Part shown: positions 1-13,300 of the stretch, piece by piece
How the letters are laid out: the number at the start of each line of letters is the position of its first letter
Position numbering within the stretch: position 1 is the stretch's first letter
Source: Ptychodera flava
Taxonomy: Eukaryota; Hemichordata; Enteropneusta; Ptychoderidae
Assembly (NCBI RefSeq): GCF_041260155.1
Contig: NC_091931.1
Coordinates: 16,338,476-16,402,475 of the forward strand
Length of the DNA stretch: 64,000 bases
Direction of reading: 5' to 3'
Made by a program: the position numbers and the translations under genes
Notes under the pieces: generated by a model
What the model saw: only the letters and a program-made list of their open reading frames with translations
What the model was told of the DNA's origin: nothing
Databases searched by the model: none

Positions 1-3000
1 AAAAATCCCCTTAGCCGAAATCATATAGTCAAATTATTTAATGGAAATGTGACACTGTACGTGTATGTCTTTCGAAAAAAAAATTGTGTGCGTGTATTTT
101 TAATTTAATGACTGATGTACTTGTTTATCGACTGATTAGCCCAAGGAACTTCCAAATTTATGTCGGGTGGGCTCAGAATCGGCGTTGAGATTGACCCTTG
201 GCCTATTTCATGTTTCAGCAGCTGACCTGGAGTTAGGTCGATAGTGACTGAGAAACGAGAGATTCACTTAACGCGATTCAAATCCACAATCTTGCGCTTG
301 GCCCGGAGGCGGCCCTAGGCCTGCCTGTAAACCTAGCAGATATGTCCGCAGTATAACTTTGTAAAATTTGCTGTGATGATATCATTCATCTCACAATTCA
401 TGGAATTTTGACTAAAGAACCGTATTTTTAAAGTTTCACCAATGTAGGAAAACGAACTTAAGTGTCAGTGTATGTTTTCGGCAACTATTGATGTAATCCA
501 ATTGCTTCAGGTCTTCTCCTACCAAAAACGCATGTATCTTATAACTGATAGAACATAATTCTCACTATATAAATTTGATAAAGAAGTGCCGCTATAATTT
601 TCACTTTTTCTTCAAACCGAAAGTCAGAGACATCCTGGCACCATCGCTCCAGATCAGACGGACATTGTTGAGTTGGAATGTCAGGCAATCTAAACTTTAT
701 ATGAATACTAGCCAATCAGTCGCCAGGCATTTGTCTATAACTTTGCTCGGGCGTGCGCGGTAGTTCCTAACTCCAGTCTACCTACGCCTATTTCTTCAGT
801 TTACTCATATATTTATATATAACTACAGACTTGGGGCAAATCCAATGGGTACTTATATGAATCGTGTTGATCACATTGCTGGGAACATTACCGCTTTCGG
901 GGTCGTCGAAATGTGTCTCAAAGCCCCAGTGATGCCCTTTTATTCAATATTTCCTTTCACAGGAAAACTGATTCTAAATTACTCCTTTGGGGTACGTCCA
1001 TAATCTATGTCGGTGATGATAAGTTCAACACTTACTAATATATGAATGCAGAAAACATTACACAGATGCAAATTCCAACTGTGAGAGTGAACGCCGCCCT
1101 CATCTCTGCACAGACACCAGAACAGAGACGATGTTATTTCAAAATATCCTAAAAAAAATAATATCTAAACTTCAGTGCAATATTGATGAATAAAATATCA
1201 AAGGGTCACTTTACCATATTATTTCCAGTCTGCTTGAATATATTTGCCCCTTCTTAATATTTATATTGGTAACTGTATTAAGGTTTCAGCCCAGGTATCA
1301 TCCATAATTTAAACATACAACAATCGGACACACATCTCTCGGCGAGTGAAACGGAACAACATGGTATAAGTTTGAATATAAAATCATAAAATAGTAATCT
1401 GAAAAGCTGCAGCTATTGAGGCTTAAGCTGAAGCTGGGGACTCCCTTGGCCGATGAAAGTAGTTCAACCTTTTACATCGAGTCATGGCGTGATATCACCA
1501 TTCGACCTTTCGACTTTTCAGTAATCCCTCAAAGCTTTCAGGGCTCGTCAAATGAATTGATGAATCGCAGTAACTTATGAATGTGTTCATTACGATTCCT
1601 TCCAAATCGTGCATCCAGTATATGCATTAACCTCAGGCAAACTGCACTTGAAATGGAATTCAATGAAATACAGAACGAAAAGTAAGCATGTTAAAGATGT
1701 TATAGGAACTTCACAAAATTCTGTTTGTTGTATGGAGCTTTACATTATTGGAACGGGACTAACCAGTTGTTTCTTTCAGCCCATTTCTCTACTCACCCGC
1801 CCAGGGTTTACCTCAATGCCACCATGGTGCCATTACGGTGTTGCAAGAAGATGATCCGCACACACCCTTGGCGGTATTCTCCCGTTGAATATCATCCTAT
1901 ACTGTGTCGTTAAGATTGTCCGTCATTTACAATCGAAGCTGATTTCAAAAAAAACCGTCCGCATTTACGGCTGTCTCGCTTCAGAATTAGATATGACCAA
2001 ATTACATCGCTATGGCGGTGCTTCACCGTTGCATGAGCTCATTACATGAAGTTGCGAATGTCATCCGTAATTCCAACCCACTCTGAACAGAATTTAGTTC
2101 AATATACTTTTTGACAAATTATTTCGAATGATCGTAGTCATGTATCATGTTGAAAAACCTTCCCTTTTTTTCGTAACCTCTCACTATGAAAGGTTGACAA
2201 CTTTGTCTGTAATAAATGGTGTCAGTTTTTCATAATTTTCAAAAGCGATGTCTTCATCTAATCCATCTTTCCTATACCGATGCCATGATCTTCTGTATGA
2301 ATTGACTGGTGTTTGAATGAGACTTACAAATCACCTGATATACAGAATTCCCTTGTACTTGCTGAACTCTGACAGTCCTTGTCATTCCATGACGTTTCCG
2401 TGACATGGTTGGTATGACTTTCAATAACCCCCACCCCACCCCACCCCGAGCTAATAGGTTTGAAGATCAAAGGTCATAAAGAAAAGAGTACATAAGAGAA
2501 ATTATCTGAGCAAAGTTTCATTCGAGTCTGTTTGCACATCCCCTGTAAGTCTCATGTACGGGCGATTTTGCGTGGGTTTTTTGCCTTTGTGCCGTTGAGC
2601 AAAATATTCAATATGCTTGGTATGCTTTGCCTCGCGAGGAAAATTCCTCACCGTGTGCGCCGGAGAAAGTGATTTTATTGTTGATTCGGTGAAAGAATGA
2701 TTGAAAGTTTCATTTAAGAAATTTTGAGCAAAAGTTTAAGGTTTCCCTTGTGCTGTTGCATAGCACTGCTGTTGATATCTGATCCAGTTTTCAGAAAAGA
2801 GATGTACAAGACTTATCTGGATAGATAAGCACAAAGGCTAGAATGTAAATGAAAAGTTTCAATGACTTTGTTTTTTTTATCATGTCAACAAGCAATAAGG
2901 AAGAATTACATAAATATACCTTTTTGTGTTATAACTCTTAAACTAAATATAAATTATATGGTAAAGTATCCTTCAGGTAACATTAAGGTGCATTGACAGT

Positions 3001-4390
3001 GACATAATAAACTCAGAGCTATTGCCGAGGAAGAGGATGATGATGTTGTAATCCATGAAATTGGCAGCAGCACAAGTGATAAAGAATTTTTTGAACCTTC
3101 CTAGACACAGTATACAGTGTATACAGGTTCTGGAAGAACAGCAGGATCTTGGAAAAACCTTTTAAGTTCCCACTGATGTTCTGTGCACCGGCAATGGCCA
3201 GTGTTACTATTTAAAACTGGATCAATACTTACTCAAGGAATATTTGGGGTCATCGATCTTTTTTGGGGGGGAGGCAATGGGAGAGGGCTCCCTGATTTTG
3301 ACAGCTGCACAAGACAAATTTGCGGGCCCGCCTGGTCATAATAACTAAACGCTCCCTTACTTTGAAATTGACTCAAAGAAATGAATGTTCATTTAACATA
3401 CAGCTTGCACCTAATCATTGCCTTACCTCATTGCTGATAGGAAATGTTCATTTGCCCTCAGCGAACTCAATTAACAGAAGACAAGCTTGTATAGAGTTGC
3501 AAAGGCAAGATCGTTATGCGCCAGATAATACATATAATTTCATTCAGACAATAGTAAAATGACTTCGACGAATGAAATCATGCAGGGAATCATTTTTAAA
3601 TAAAAGAATATTTGTGTTCGCTGAAACTGCTTTTGACGGGATGGATACTTTTGAAAATCAAATGACCCCCTCTGTGCTGTTTGAAACATACATGACCCCC
3701 CACCCCTTGCAGTTTTCAAATTTAAGGTGAACCCCCCGGGTTTTGCCGGCTCATCCCCGGCCTTAATAACTGAACGCTCCCTGAAAAGTGAAACTGAGAA
3801 CCAGGTATACATACAGTCAATTGATTTCAACAAATTCACGCCAGCCATGTTTTACATGTAAACATACCGTTGTTAGGTATTTTCAACGAGTAAAATTGCC
3901 GGGGATAGTGACTGCTGTTCACAACCGTCCTTCCGCTATAGATTCGGAAAAGTTCCCCTCTAGAAATCTCGCAAGGAAAGAAAAAACATGAAAACCCCGC
4001 CCATGACAAAACATTTTTCTGTTAGTCCTTGCCCTCTGCGTAGAAACTACGCGAGATACGTGAACACTGCTGGCTTGAATTTCCCAAAACCAATTGGCTG
4101 TATACCTGGTTCTAAGTTTTACTCTTCAAGGAGCGTTCTTCAGTACGCCTACCTGATATAATGAACGCTAAAATGCCTTTTCCCTGCAATAGTTATTAAT
4201 GTTAAATGTCAGATAAAATGTCTGATGAACTATCCCGACCCCAATTCACGTAATTATGTTCTGTGCAGCCTATACGAAACAAATTTGTAGTGGAAATGTA
4301 ATATTTTAGATTATCCTGATCAACTCAGTTGTGTATTTAGCTCTACTCTAGTATTGAGCACTCTACTCCAGCTGATCTTGAACTAAACAA
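1..4390. other. Non-coding flank, no gene recognised
   Basis: No exon of the array family and no convincing open frame was found on either strand. The short ORFs have no recognisable domain or splice context. A motif resembling AATAACTRAACGCTCCCT occurs twice in direct orientation, near 3338 and 3763, with a partial inverted counterpart near 4132, which suggests decayed transposon sequence. The rest looks like ordinary AT-rich intergenic DNA. Confidence 0.5.
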
Positions 4391-4494
<104 letters not shown>

Positions 4495-4496
4495 TT

Positions 4497-5300
4497 TAAA
4501 GGTAGTATGGGCCTCCAAATCGGAAGACCTTAAACTTTTGCTCAAACTTTCCTCGGGGAAACTTGATATCCTTGCGTTTCCAAATCAAGAATATAAATCA
4601 AGGGTAATCGAACACAACTAGTTCTGAGAAACAAATTACCCAACATTTACAGATTCTTGACATTCTAAAAGGCCACCATCTCTGTATATATAGATTAGAT
4701 TATCCTGATCAACTCAGTTGTGTATTCTCTATGGGGAACTCTGTGTAAACTCTATGGGGAAAAGATCAATTTCGGTTTTTTTCCACAAATATGAGCCGAT
4801 GAACAGGTTTATTTACTACAATAACGTGACTACAAAAATGAGCTCCAAAAAGCGGTAGACCAATTGTAAAAGTTTGAGAGTGCAAATGTCTGTCCCCGAA
4901 CCACATTCTATTTAAACAGATCTACAATGGGAGGCTCATATCTCTATCAGTGTGAGCTAAGTTGAACATAGTACGCGCCTTGAAAGTGAAAAACTTAAAA
5001 CTTTGCTCAAACTTGCCTCAATGAAACTTTCAACCACTCTTTCCAGATCAAGAATAAAAATGTGGGGTCACATTGCAAAGCTTGGTACTAGAGAAACACA
5101 TAACATTTACTGATATTTGAAGGTCAAATTGGCCGACATTTCTGTATTAACTTTCTGGGGAAAAACAAGTTTTCGAAAAACTAATACGGTGAAAATTTTT
5201 GTTACTCCAAGTGCTTTAAAGTTAGCCATATAACTGATAGATTAGAAAAAACTTGTAAAAATTTGAGTCACTTTAAAGTTCTCCTTTTTGAAGAAAAACA
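4497..5300. repeat. Two decayed copies of the GGTAGTATGCGCC repeat family
   Basis: The stretch beginning GGTAGTATGGGCCTCC near 4500, and another beginning near 4970 (ATAGTACGCGCCTTGAAAG), share an ordered set of words. These are CTTAAACTTTTGCTCAAACTT, then CAATGAAACTTTCAACC-like, then AATCAAGAAT, then a GGTCAC...GCAAA block, then a ggcc(g/a)ccat block. The same words occur in the better preserved elements at 8786, 16466, 53357 and 61117. Ends are unclear here. Confidence 0.6.
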
Positions 5301-5312
5301 AAAGCTTAAGGG

Positions 5313-5538
5313 GGCGGTCGTCGGAACTGCGCGTGTGCGACTTTCTTGTTTACAAACAATGTATTTCCTGCACTATATATAGATGCATCATGTCAATATA
5401 CTGAAACATCTAAATTTTACGATATACATTATGACAGACATGTTTTAACTTTCATCAATCGCCAACGTACCTTTGATACAGTATTTACATCGGTCGTATG
5501 GTCCCTAACGACATTTGAGGGCAGTTCCGACGACCGCC
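5313..5538. mobile_element. Small MITE with 18-bp perfect terminal inverted repeats
   Basis: GGCGGTCGTCGGAACTGC at 5313-5330 is repeated as its exact reverse complement at 5521-5538. TTAA lies just outside each end (5306-5309 and 5545-5548), so a TTAA target duplication with slightly longer, imperfect ends is possible. The 77-codon open frame across it has no recognisable domain, so I treat it as non-autonomous. Confidence 0.7.
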
Positions 5539-6521
5539 TTCCTTTTAAATTTAAGCACTCCTTCCTACAAACTTCCTAGTCGAAAATTGCTCACAAGATT
5601 TTGATAAAACCCGAATACGCTGTTGAAAGTACAGTGTCTCCGAGCAGGATGTTTTCATTTTTCTCGGTAATGCGCATGTCAGCGAATCCGAAAGAGAATG
5701 TCTGTCGAAAATCGTGACATCATTTCAATCAACATTACATTATTGAGATACAGGTTTGTAATTAGAGACACTCGTCAGATGAATGTCAAAATCAGTGACT
5801 CGTGCCGTAGTTACGTTGCAATCGATAAAAACTTTATAGACGATTAAAGTGTTAGGAAACTGTGATCCCTGGCAAACGAGATTTTCCAAGATCTCTCGTG
5901 ATTTGTGTGTTTGTTGCACAGTTTCACGTCACAGAACAAACTGCATCATTGTTGTGCAGAGACACTCAGATGTAGTTGTGTGTGTTTTTAATTTAGTCTC
6001 TACTTTAAATTTCCACGCTACACAACACTGAGGAACCTGTCATATTTCAATATCACGTTTCTAGTTACATATTTACGGTTCCTTAAAACGACTCTTTCGA
6101 GAGGATAACCAGTGTAAATCTGATGTCTCATTCGGGGAAGAAAAAAGGCCAACAGGACGGCGCACGTCAAACCATAGGGAACCCCAAAATCTGGTTGTTG
6201 TTGTTGTTTGTATTGTTGTTTATGTGTTATTGTTGTTGTTGACCAATAAAATTCGACGAACATAACTGTTGTGTTGTTGTAAATGTTTCAAACGTAACGT
6301 AGATGTCATAAGAAACGCTACACGAACACTACCATTACTTGGCCCGACATCTGGTTGTTGTTGTTATCCTTGAGGCATTTTATAATGTATCCTTTCAAAA
6401 AAGCTAATACGAATAACTCCCACGCTTACAAGCGATTAGTGGAAACATTTCAAGCGTCCACTTATTTGTAAAGAGGCATTTAATCTTTTAGCCTTAATTT
6501 CCTTGACACGAACTCGCTTAC

Positions 6522-6706
6522 ATGTATTCAAATGCACAATCACAACTGAGCCACATTGCAAGAGTTTAAACTCGATTTTCTTCTCTCTTCTCCTCCATTT
6601 CGCTGACTATCTTCCCGCCCATCTGCTCTCCCATAACGCGAAACAACATCAATCTACGGAGAAGGCCATCTCCTTGCGAACGAACATTATGATTCAAGAG
6701 CCCTTG
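6522..6706 (-). pseudogene. Inverted exon C of the solute-binding-protein-like family
   Basis: The reverse complement of this stretch is an exon C, flanked on the minus strand by an AG acceptor and a GTAAGC donor. It reads QGLLNHNVRSQGDGLLRRL, then MLFRVMGEQ and EEKREENRV, then ends in LSCDCAFEY just like exon C of gene 2 at 14483-14655. One in-frame TAA (6566-6568) replaces the tyrosine of the VYT motif. It is 12 bases longer than exon C2 and keeps the GGKI segment that other paralogues also have at that point (as GERI). It lies immediately upstream of pseudogene 1, whose own exons run on the plus strand, so an inversion has cut that gene between exons C and D. Confidence 0.85.
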
Positions 6707-6774
6707 CTTGCTTGCTACAAAGAGTAATAAGTTATATTAAATTCAATTTTTGTAATCAGTCCGTCATCCAACAG

Positions 6775-6867
6775 GCGTTAGCCCACTAACCCCCAATGGA
6801 GTAAAGTGCCTTGCTCAAGGGCACAACACCGTGCTAGAGTCTCGAACTCACCATCCTCCGACAAGGA
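6775..6867. repeat. Dispersed-repeat-like fragment at inversion breakpoint
   Basis: Sequence containing TGCCTTGCTCAAGGGCACAA resembles a motif I associate with dispersed repeats of marine animal genomes (recollection only). It ends exactly where the surviving tail of exon D of pseudogene 1 begins (GCAAAAGCTG followed by the donor GTAAGT at 6878), so it marks a rearrangement junction. Confidence 0.35.
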
Positions 6868-7634
6868 GCAAAAGCTGGTAAGTCGGATCATTGACAGCTA
6901 GGGTTCATTTTGATAAAACACGTACTATACCGTATGAGTACGCGTGGTGAACAACCATTTTACGGGCTTCAGGAGACATTTTATTGATCATGGTGATTGA
7001 CAGAACTAAAACACCTCACATAACGCCTGACACATTGTTCAAGTATACAAAAAACAAACAAACAAACAAGCAAAAAACCCAAAAAACCATTAGATTTAGA
7101 TTTAGACGACACAGATACAACTCTTTCATGTTGTTTCACGTAGTCCATTCATATAGTTGGCACGCAATTGTTTTATATCACTTTAAGGCTCATGAAATCT
7201 CACTATGTGTGAGATATTCTACTGCCGAGCCCTAATCTTCTTAATCCTCCCAATGTTGTTTATCACAAGTTAAACTTAATTATGTCACATAATGTCTCTT
7301 ATCTATGAGCTTCACAGACTTTAATCTGTTTTTGCCTATATTAAGTTTGTCGGCAGGCTGGGAAGAAATGTGTTTATCAAGTTGTAACAGGGAGTGAATG
7401 CATTACCCATCAAAGTGGCGTTATTCCCCACGCTGGTAAAGTTGAGACGAAAAGATCAAAACGTGTAATTGGCTTAACGCGTTTTAAATTCAAAACAAAG
7501 CTACAAGTATCTGCTGAAGATGCAACAAAACTATAAACAGTTAATTTTTGTCCTAGACTTAATAGCGACAGGACACGTATATGCAAATCAATCTCATTAT
7601 GTCAATCATAATAGGACATAACATTCTACATATA

Positions 7635-7638
<4 letters not shown>

Positions 7639-7691
<53 letters not shown>

Positions 7692-7702
7692 TATATATAT
7701 AT
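7639..7702. repeat. (AT)n microsatellite upstream of exon F1
   Basis: A 60-base AT run in the E-F intron of pseudogene 1. The equivalent intron of gene 2 also has an AT run (15897-15965). Confidence 0.97.
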
Positions 7703-8785
7703 GTATTGATTGTATGTTTCTATATTTCTAAAATTGTATAATATTTTTGAATAGTGATCATTGATTTTATGTCTTGACTTTCAAGCTTTGCTTGGAAAGC
7801 AAGTTGACATGTGTCTAGGATGGTTCAAGACACCTGCTAGGAAGTTGTCTTTAGATTATACAGAACCTCTTTGAGACTTCAAGGCAAAGTCTTATTGTGG
7901 TAAAGTCTGGAAATTCAAACAATTTCGATCCGAGTGACATAACGGGGAAGACAATCGGTAAGCTGAAGCACTCCATTAAAAATTTCTCTTCAGAAAAATA
8001 TTATCATCTGCCTGTAAAGAGATTCATTTGTGCAAATCGGGCTCTTCGACAATCATACATAGTTACAACGGTTGACCTCTCATGATGCCTGAGTACACTC
8101 ATGCGACGATTGTATAGATTTGAAAAATGCGAATATGAGTTATCACATCTGACAAAATTAGAAAGATAGTTTCTCATTGTTTCTTTAAAGTAAACTGATC
8201 CTCAATGAAGAATTCGATACCAAGTTGGACCATCTAAACTCAACTCTGTTGGCTATCTATCTGTAATGAATGTTGACATTTTCCTTTGAAAACCAAGTAT
8301 TTGTACAGGAAATTGACAAGAAAGTTTAACATCTTGAAATAATAATTTTATCCCATGTATACAATTAACAATTGGATCGCAAGCGTCTTCATTATGTATC
8401 GAAAATCGTCGAGATCGTTGTGAACCTCGAAATAATAATTTCTTGATGGTTCACACATACTTAACAATAGGCTCTCAAGCATCACCGTTATGATACGAAT
8501 AAAAAGCTCTTGCATTGAAAGGTATCAATAGGTACGAAGTTCCTATACCCGCCACTACCAGAAACATGAATATGTGTAATCTTGTTTTACTTTCAGGTTT
8601 TGAAGACGGAGTTTTCACCGACAAGACCTGTCTGCTACACGCTAAGGATCGAATCAAAGGTGTAGATACCATGCAACCACAGCAAGAGGTGTACAAGGAA
8701 ACCATTCAAATCCTGCTGGATGATCTTAGAAACGACAGGGTAAATAAAGAGTGAAGAAGGTGAGGGAAAGACAGAGATGAATTAA

Positions 8786-9141
8786 GGTAGTATGCGCCTC
8801 GAAAGTGGAAGACAAAGATTCGCTCAAACTTCCTGAATGGCACTTTCAGTCAGTCTCTTACCAAATCAAGAATGAAAATCAGGCGTCACCGTGCAAAGAT
8901 TGGTACAAACGAATACAATTACCTAATCTTTTTTACTGACATTTGAAATTTAAATTGGCCGCCATCCCTGATTTAACTTTATACGGAAAACAACATTTTT
9001 GATTTTCGTTAAAGTAAGACAACGAAAAATTTTCTTACTCAAGGCAGCTCAAAATGAACCGTCACAAGCTAAGGAGTAGACTGGAGAAGTATTGAACAAA
9101 ATTGAGAACCCGAATATATGTCCCCATAGGCCTATTCCACC
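8786..9141. mobile_element. TTAA-flanked MITE (GGTAG ends) in intron G-H of pseudogene 1
   Basis: TTAA|GGTAGTATGCGCC at the left and a matching CCACC|TTAA at the right (TTAA at 8782-8785 and 9142-9145). The body shares ordered words with the copies at 16466, 53357 and 61117. TTAA target duplications are typical of piggyBac and Kolobok families. No coding capacity. Confidence 0.65.
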
Positions 9142-10368
9142 TTAAGGAAATGGCAGGCTGATGAATAGTTCAAGCAACTAAAATAGGATGCGCAACGTCA
9201 CGTGGGCAGTGTACATTGTCTGACCGATGAAGAGGTACAGAGCATCAGACACGCTGAGATCTGAGAGTGGAGGACCATATACTAAACTTCCTTTCTTTGT
9301 ATTTTCAGATTGATTCACTCCTTGCTTTTGACAACAGAGTCGCACCCTATCTTCACGAGGAGTTTGAAACAATAGGAGATGACATCGGGTGTATAGTTGA
9401 AGACGGGGTATACGGAATAAAACGGAAGGACAACTCTCTCACGTGGTTCGACGAAACCCTGACGGCAATGAGAAAGAGCGGTAAATATCACGCCTTGTGT
9501 CACCGGGCCAGACATGAACATGGTAAGACACTTTTTCTGAAAGTTAGATAGGACATCATTCTTTTTTATGCAAAGTTGTCGAAATCTTAGAGTAAACCGG
9601 CAGTATACCAACCAATCGTTGAGCGCATTTTGTACATTTTGTATGAATACAAATCCTTATTTACTTGTAACTTTACAATATCAACATCTTTTGTTGTGTA
9701 ACAGATAAATTTTAAGACGAATGAAAGATTACGATGAAGTTTGATATTTATATTAAATGACCTATGAAGGTTATGAAATTGTTAATTTTAGAGTTTTTTA
9801 TCGTAGATTATATCTGCAAAAAGCATAAAATGTTTATTTCATTACGGTAGACAGTATCACATCTCGGATAACAAATGCTGTATCGAGAAAATAAACGATG
9901 AATAGTATAGTGATAAAACAATATGATTAGTACTAATGGTTTTGCACCTTATCGAAGTTTAGCATTTGTTGTGACCTGTAAAGAGGAAATCATTCAAATT
10001 GAACGACTTCCTATACCTAAATGTAATCCAAGGCATCAAATTATTTTCCTTTGTTGTATCCGGATCAAAAGTTGCCACCAAGGTTCTTGAAATCTCCGAA
10101 CTAATGGCGCTTCATGTTCAAATATATACGATGTCTTTAAAATATTACAGGCAGTACAGTCGATTTGGATATTGGAGAATACTACATATGTTCCCTTTAA
10201 TGCTACACCGATACTTTTAGTCACTTTCCAGATTTGAGGTTGATCTTTTAGTATTCCAACGCATTCCATCGATATGTTATGTCCATGATGTCCTACATCA
10301 AATAATACAGTTCTGTAATCTCTCTTTTCGTAGGCCACAAGGGAATGTTGGTATGCGTGGATGAATAG

Positions 10369-13300
10369 CTGCAGTTCTTCCTCTTCTGGACTACATGACT
10401 TTGATTTATGAGCTCCACGCATTCTAGTGTTCGTGTTCATATGTTTTCGTATGTAATTTTCATTGAAGAGGTGCATTCATTACAATTAAAAACTATTATC
10501 ACATGCACAAGCCAAGTTTGTCGTCTCCGAACAAAAAATACGGGATTTATTCTCTGGTCGTTCTACGTCACGACAACCCGCGTCTATGTCATCAATTTGG
10601 TGCGTCGGACCTTTTTTTGTCGATCTTCGGTGTGCTCGTAAATATGTAAACAAACAACATGGCGGCCGATGTTTCTCCCACGATCAAAAGTCATGTAATG
10701 AAATCGATATTTTCACAGACTACGACATAACTAATCCGAACAATGTAAACACAAGATTGTGCCGCCTGTACATTCCGAAGGAATTACGTGAATAATTTGC
10801 CGAAACAACGAACTCGAAGCTGGTCGCGTATACCGTGGGTTCCGTACGCATTGCAAACAGGGTCAGGCGCGACGTTTACAGTGTTCGCGCCGTCGAGATT
10901 CAGTCGATATTTGTTCCCGAAAAATAGCGTATCTTCGTCTGTGATAAATTTCTAGGACTATGCTATCTTTGAAATAGAGTATAACTTTGCGGAAGGTAGC
11001 CAACGTGTAGACCGAGAGCTGTCATTTGCTCCACACACGAACGAACGTGAGCGCTAACGCACACGACGCACGACTGGAAATGATTGACAACTTGTGCACG
11101 GCGTACTGATATTTATTCCTAAAGTAGTTCAAAAGTTTAAACGCGGAATCGTCGTGGAAAACTTATTTTATTTTGCAAAAAATAACGAATTATTGGCTTG
11201 TGCATGTGATAAGTATATTATTCCCTAATATTTTTCTTCGTTCAGCTCGGAAAATACTCGTGACATAATGACCGTGTCACCACTCGTCTTCGACTCGTGG
11301 TGACACGGTCATTACGTCACTCGTATTTTCCTTCGCTGAACGAAGAAAAATATTAGGGAATAATATCTAATTAAGATATTACCGCAATAAATACGAAAGA
11401 GTATACCTGTTTGTTTGTAGGACTGTGTGTCTATCCACCCAACTATATACACTAAGTCTTACATGTCTTTTGTCCTCAGAGGCATTCAAAATTCAGTTTC
11501 TTCGTCACTTGACTTATGCGCGCTGATGCACGTGAATTAAACGTGTTTTCAAGCGTGTTCAAACAGCCTTTAGGCCAAATGCGCAAATATTTGGAGTTGT
11601 TGAAATGGTACAGTCACGCATATGGTCTTCGTTATGTGGCCTGTAACCCAACAATGATGTAGATTCAGATGTTCAGAAATATATAACGGAAACTGAAAAC
11701 TACCGCAACAATCATGATAGATGTATTTATCATAACTTTACTTCAAGAGACAAAAATTGAAGAAGTAACATTCAGTCTCATGGACGAAAATTTCAAATAC
11801 GGAACAAGTTAATGATATGGCTGATAAACACAAGAATTTTAAAAAAAGTTTGTCACCAACTGAGTGTGATTCAAATTTTGTTCACGATTTCCGTCGGAGT
11901 ATTGCTTCAATGGATTGTTTACTATCCAAGGGACACTTGATTTTGACAGTCTAGTAGTACTTGCTGGAGACATACAGACTGCGTTAAATGAATCGACGCA
12001 GATAATATTTGTCGTAACGTTGTTTGACTAGACTAAAATATCCTATGAGACATTAAACATATAAAGTCCCGACATTTAACACATTTGTAGATTTGAACTT
12101 TACTAGCATACCAGGCCTTTATATATAAAAGTCATATATAATGGGCAAAGCTTAAACGATTATCGGTCATATCGCTGTAAAACCATTTCCTACATATTTG
12201 AAATCCATGAATTAGACAGTAGTGAACGACTTTGCTTCGAAACGATAGTTACAGCAGATTGCATTAGCAGACATATCGTACGCAGGGCTAATTGTGTACC
12301 AGCTGTCTGGAGAGATAACGTTCTTGTAACAGCTGTGGATACTGCACGTCGCATGAAAGCCGTAGGTTGGTTTGTAATACAACCAGATCAGTTCTTCAGG
12401 ACGGAATCTTTTTCCGTTCTTTTAAATGTTAGCACTGATAACAATTTCATACAAATTTCCCATCGTTAGGAAAAGCGAAATGAACTGATCCAATGAAATA
12501 GTTTATTGTTTCATATTGATAATGCTTTACTTTGCACGTTTAGTTTAATTTGCGTGCGCTACCTGGTTAGACATTGTAAAAGCAACTAAAGTGATTTCCG
12601 TTAGGGTTCGTCGACCATAATAGTTGACGCATTAGTAACGTAATTTATCTATTTCAGTGCCGACCCCCTCCCTCGGCCCCGCCAAAACGGGGAAAAGTGG
12701 TTCCAGAACAACAAACAAAAAATTTCCTATTGCGAGTTTGACGCAAGCAAAACGACGAAATTTCGCTTCTCAGGTGTCAGCTTTTATGATCGACGTCCCT
12801 TATCATATACAGTAGAAAGATTGATATTTGTTTTGTATTGATGCGTATCACATGAATACTATGTGGGAATTGCCTACTTCAGCGAACCCAAAATTAGAAC
12901 CTATTATGGAAAGAATGTAACACGTATATCACTTGTTTTATAAATCATCTTAGTTACGTTTACCAAAGTAGTGTATACCGGGAAATGCAAATTTCCATGG
13001 ATAGATATATGAGTGAGGAAGTTCAAAAAGGTAGTTGTGTCCTTCATATAGCGATGTTCGTCAATACTCGATGATCTTTTGAACAGCATTTTTAACATAC
13101 TTAATGGACTGGTGTGACACAGTGGTTAAATCCAATGACTTCCTGGTCTTTTTGTTGTGAATGACACAAGTGAGGCACTACCATAGACAGTGTAATCAGG
13201 TTTCTTCCTACATGATTCTTGAACCAGACTTTCTACAGTGAAACAATGAACAAACAACGCTCATACAAGTCGTGATGGCTAAATCAGCATATCGTCATAA

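Larger units (their letters stand above)
7346..10368 (+). pseudogene. Pseudogene 1: secreted solute-binding-protein-like, exons E-I
   Basis: Exons by homology: tail of D 6868-6877, E 7346-7441, F 7786-7957, G 8597-8739, H 9309-9522, I 10334-10368 (stop TAG). E encodes VCRQAGKKCVYQVVTGSEC. F encodes ALLGKQVDMCLGWFKTPAR then breaks: two single-base losses relative to gene 2 give a stop right after YTEPL. The donor after E reads GTTGAG one base early instead of G|GTAAG, so splicing there would shift the frame. G (GFEDGVFTDKTCLLHAKD), H (IDSLLAFDNRVAPYL and DNSLTWFDETL) and I (GHKGMLVCVDE) are open. Exons A and B are absent and C is inverted at 6522-6706. H keeps an aspartate (AFDNR) near where family-3 binding proteins hold the ligand amino group. 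Its closest relative is gene 2. Confidence 0.85.

Noticed and set aside
3333..4160. A transposon bounded by AACGCTCCCT motifs
   Set aside because: Two direct and one weak inverted copy are visible, but no consistent ends or target duplication could be read.
6503..6727. 74-codon plus-strand open frame
   Set aside because: It is the antisense shadow of the inverted exon C.
10036..10476. 146-codon open frame on the minus strand
   Set aside because: It runs antisense across exon I of pseudogene 1. The matching region of gene 2 has no comparable frame, and the shorter one antisense to 3b is poorly conserved, so it is not coding.
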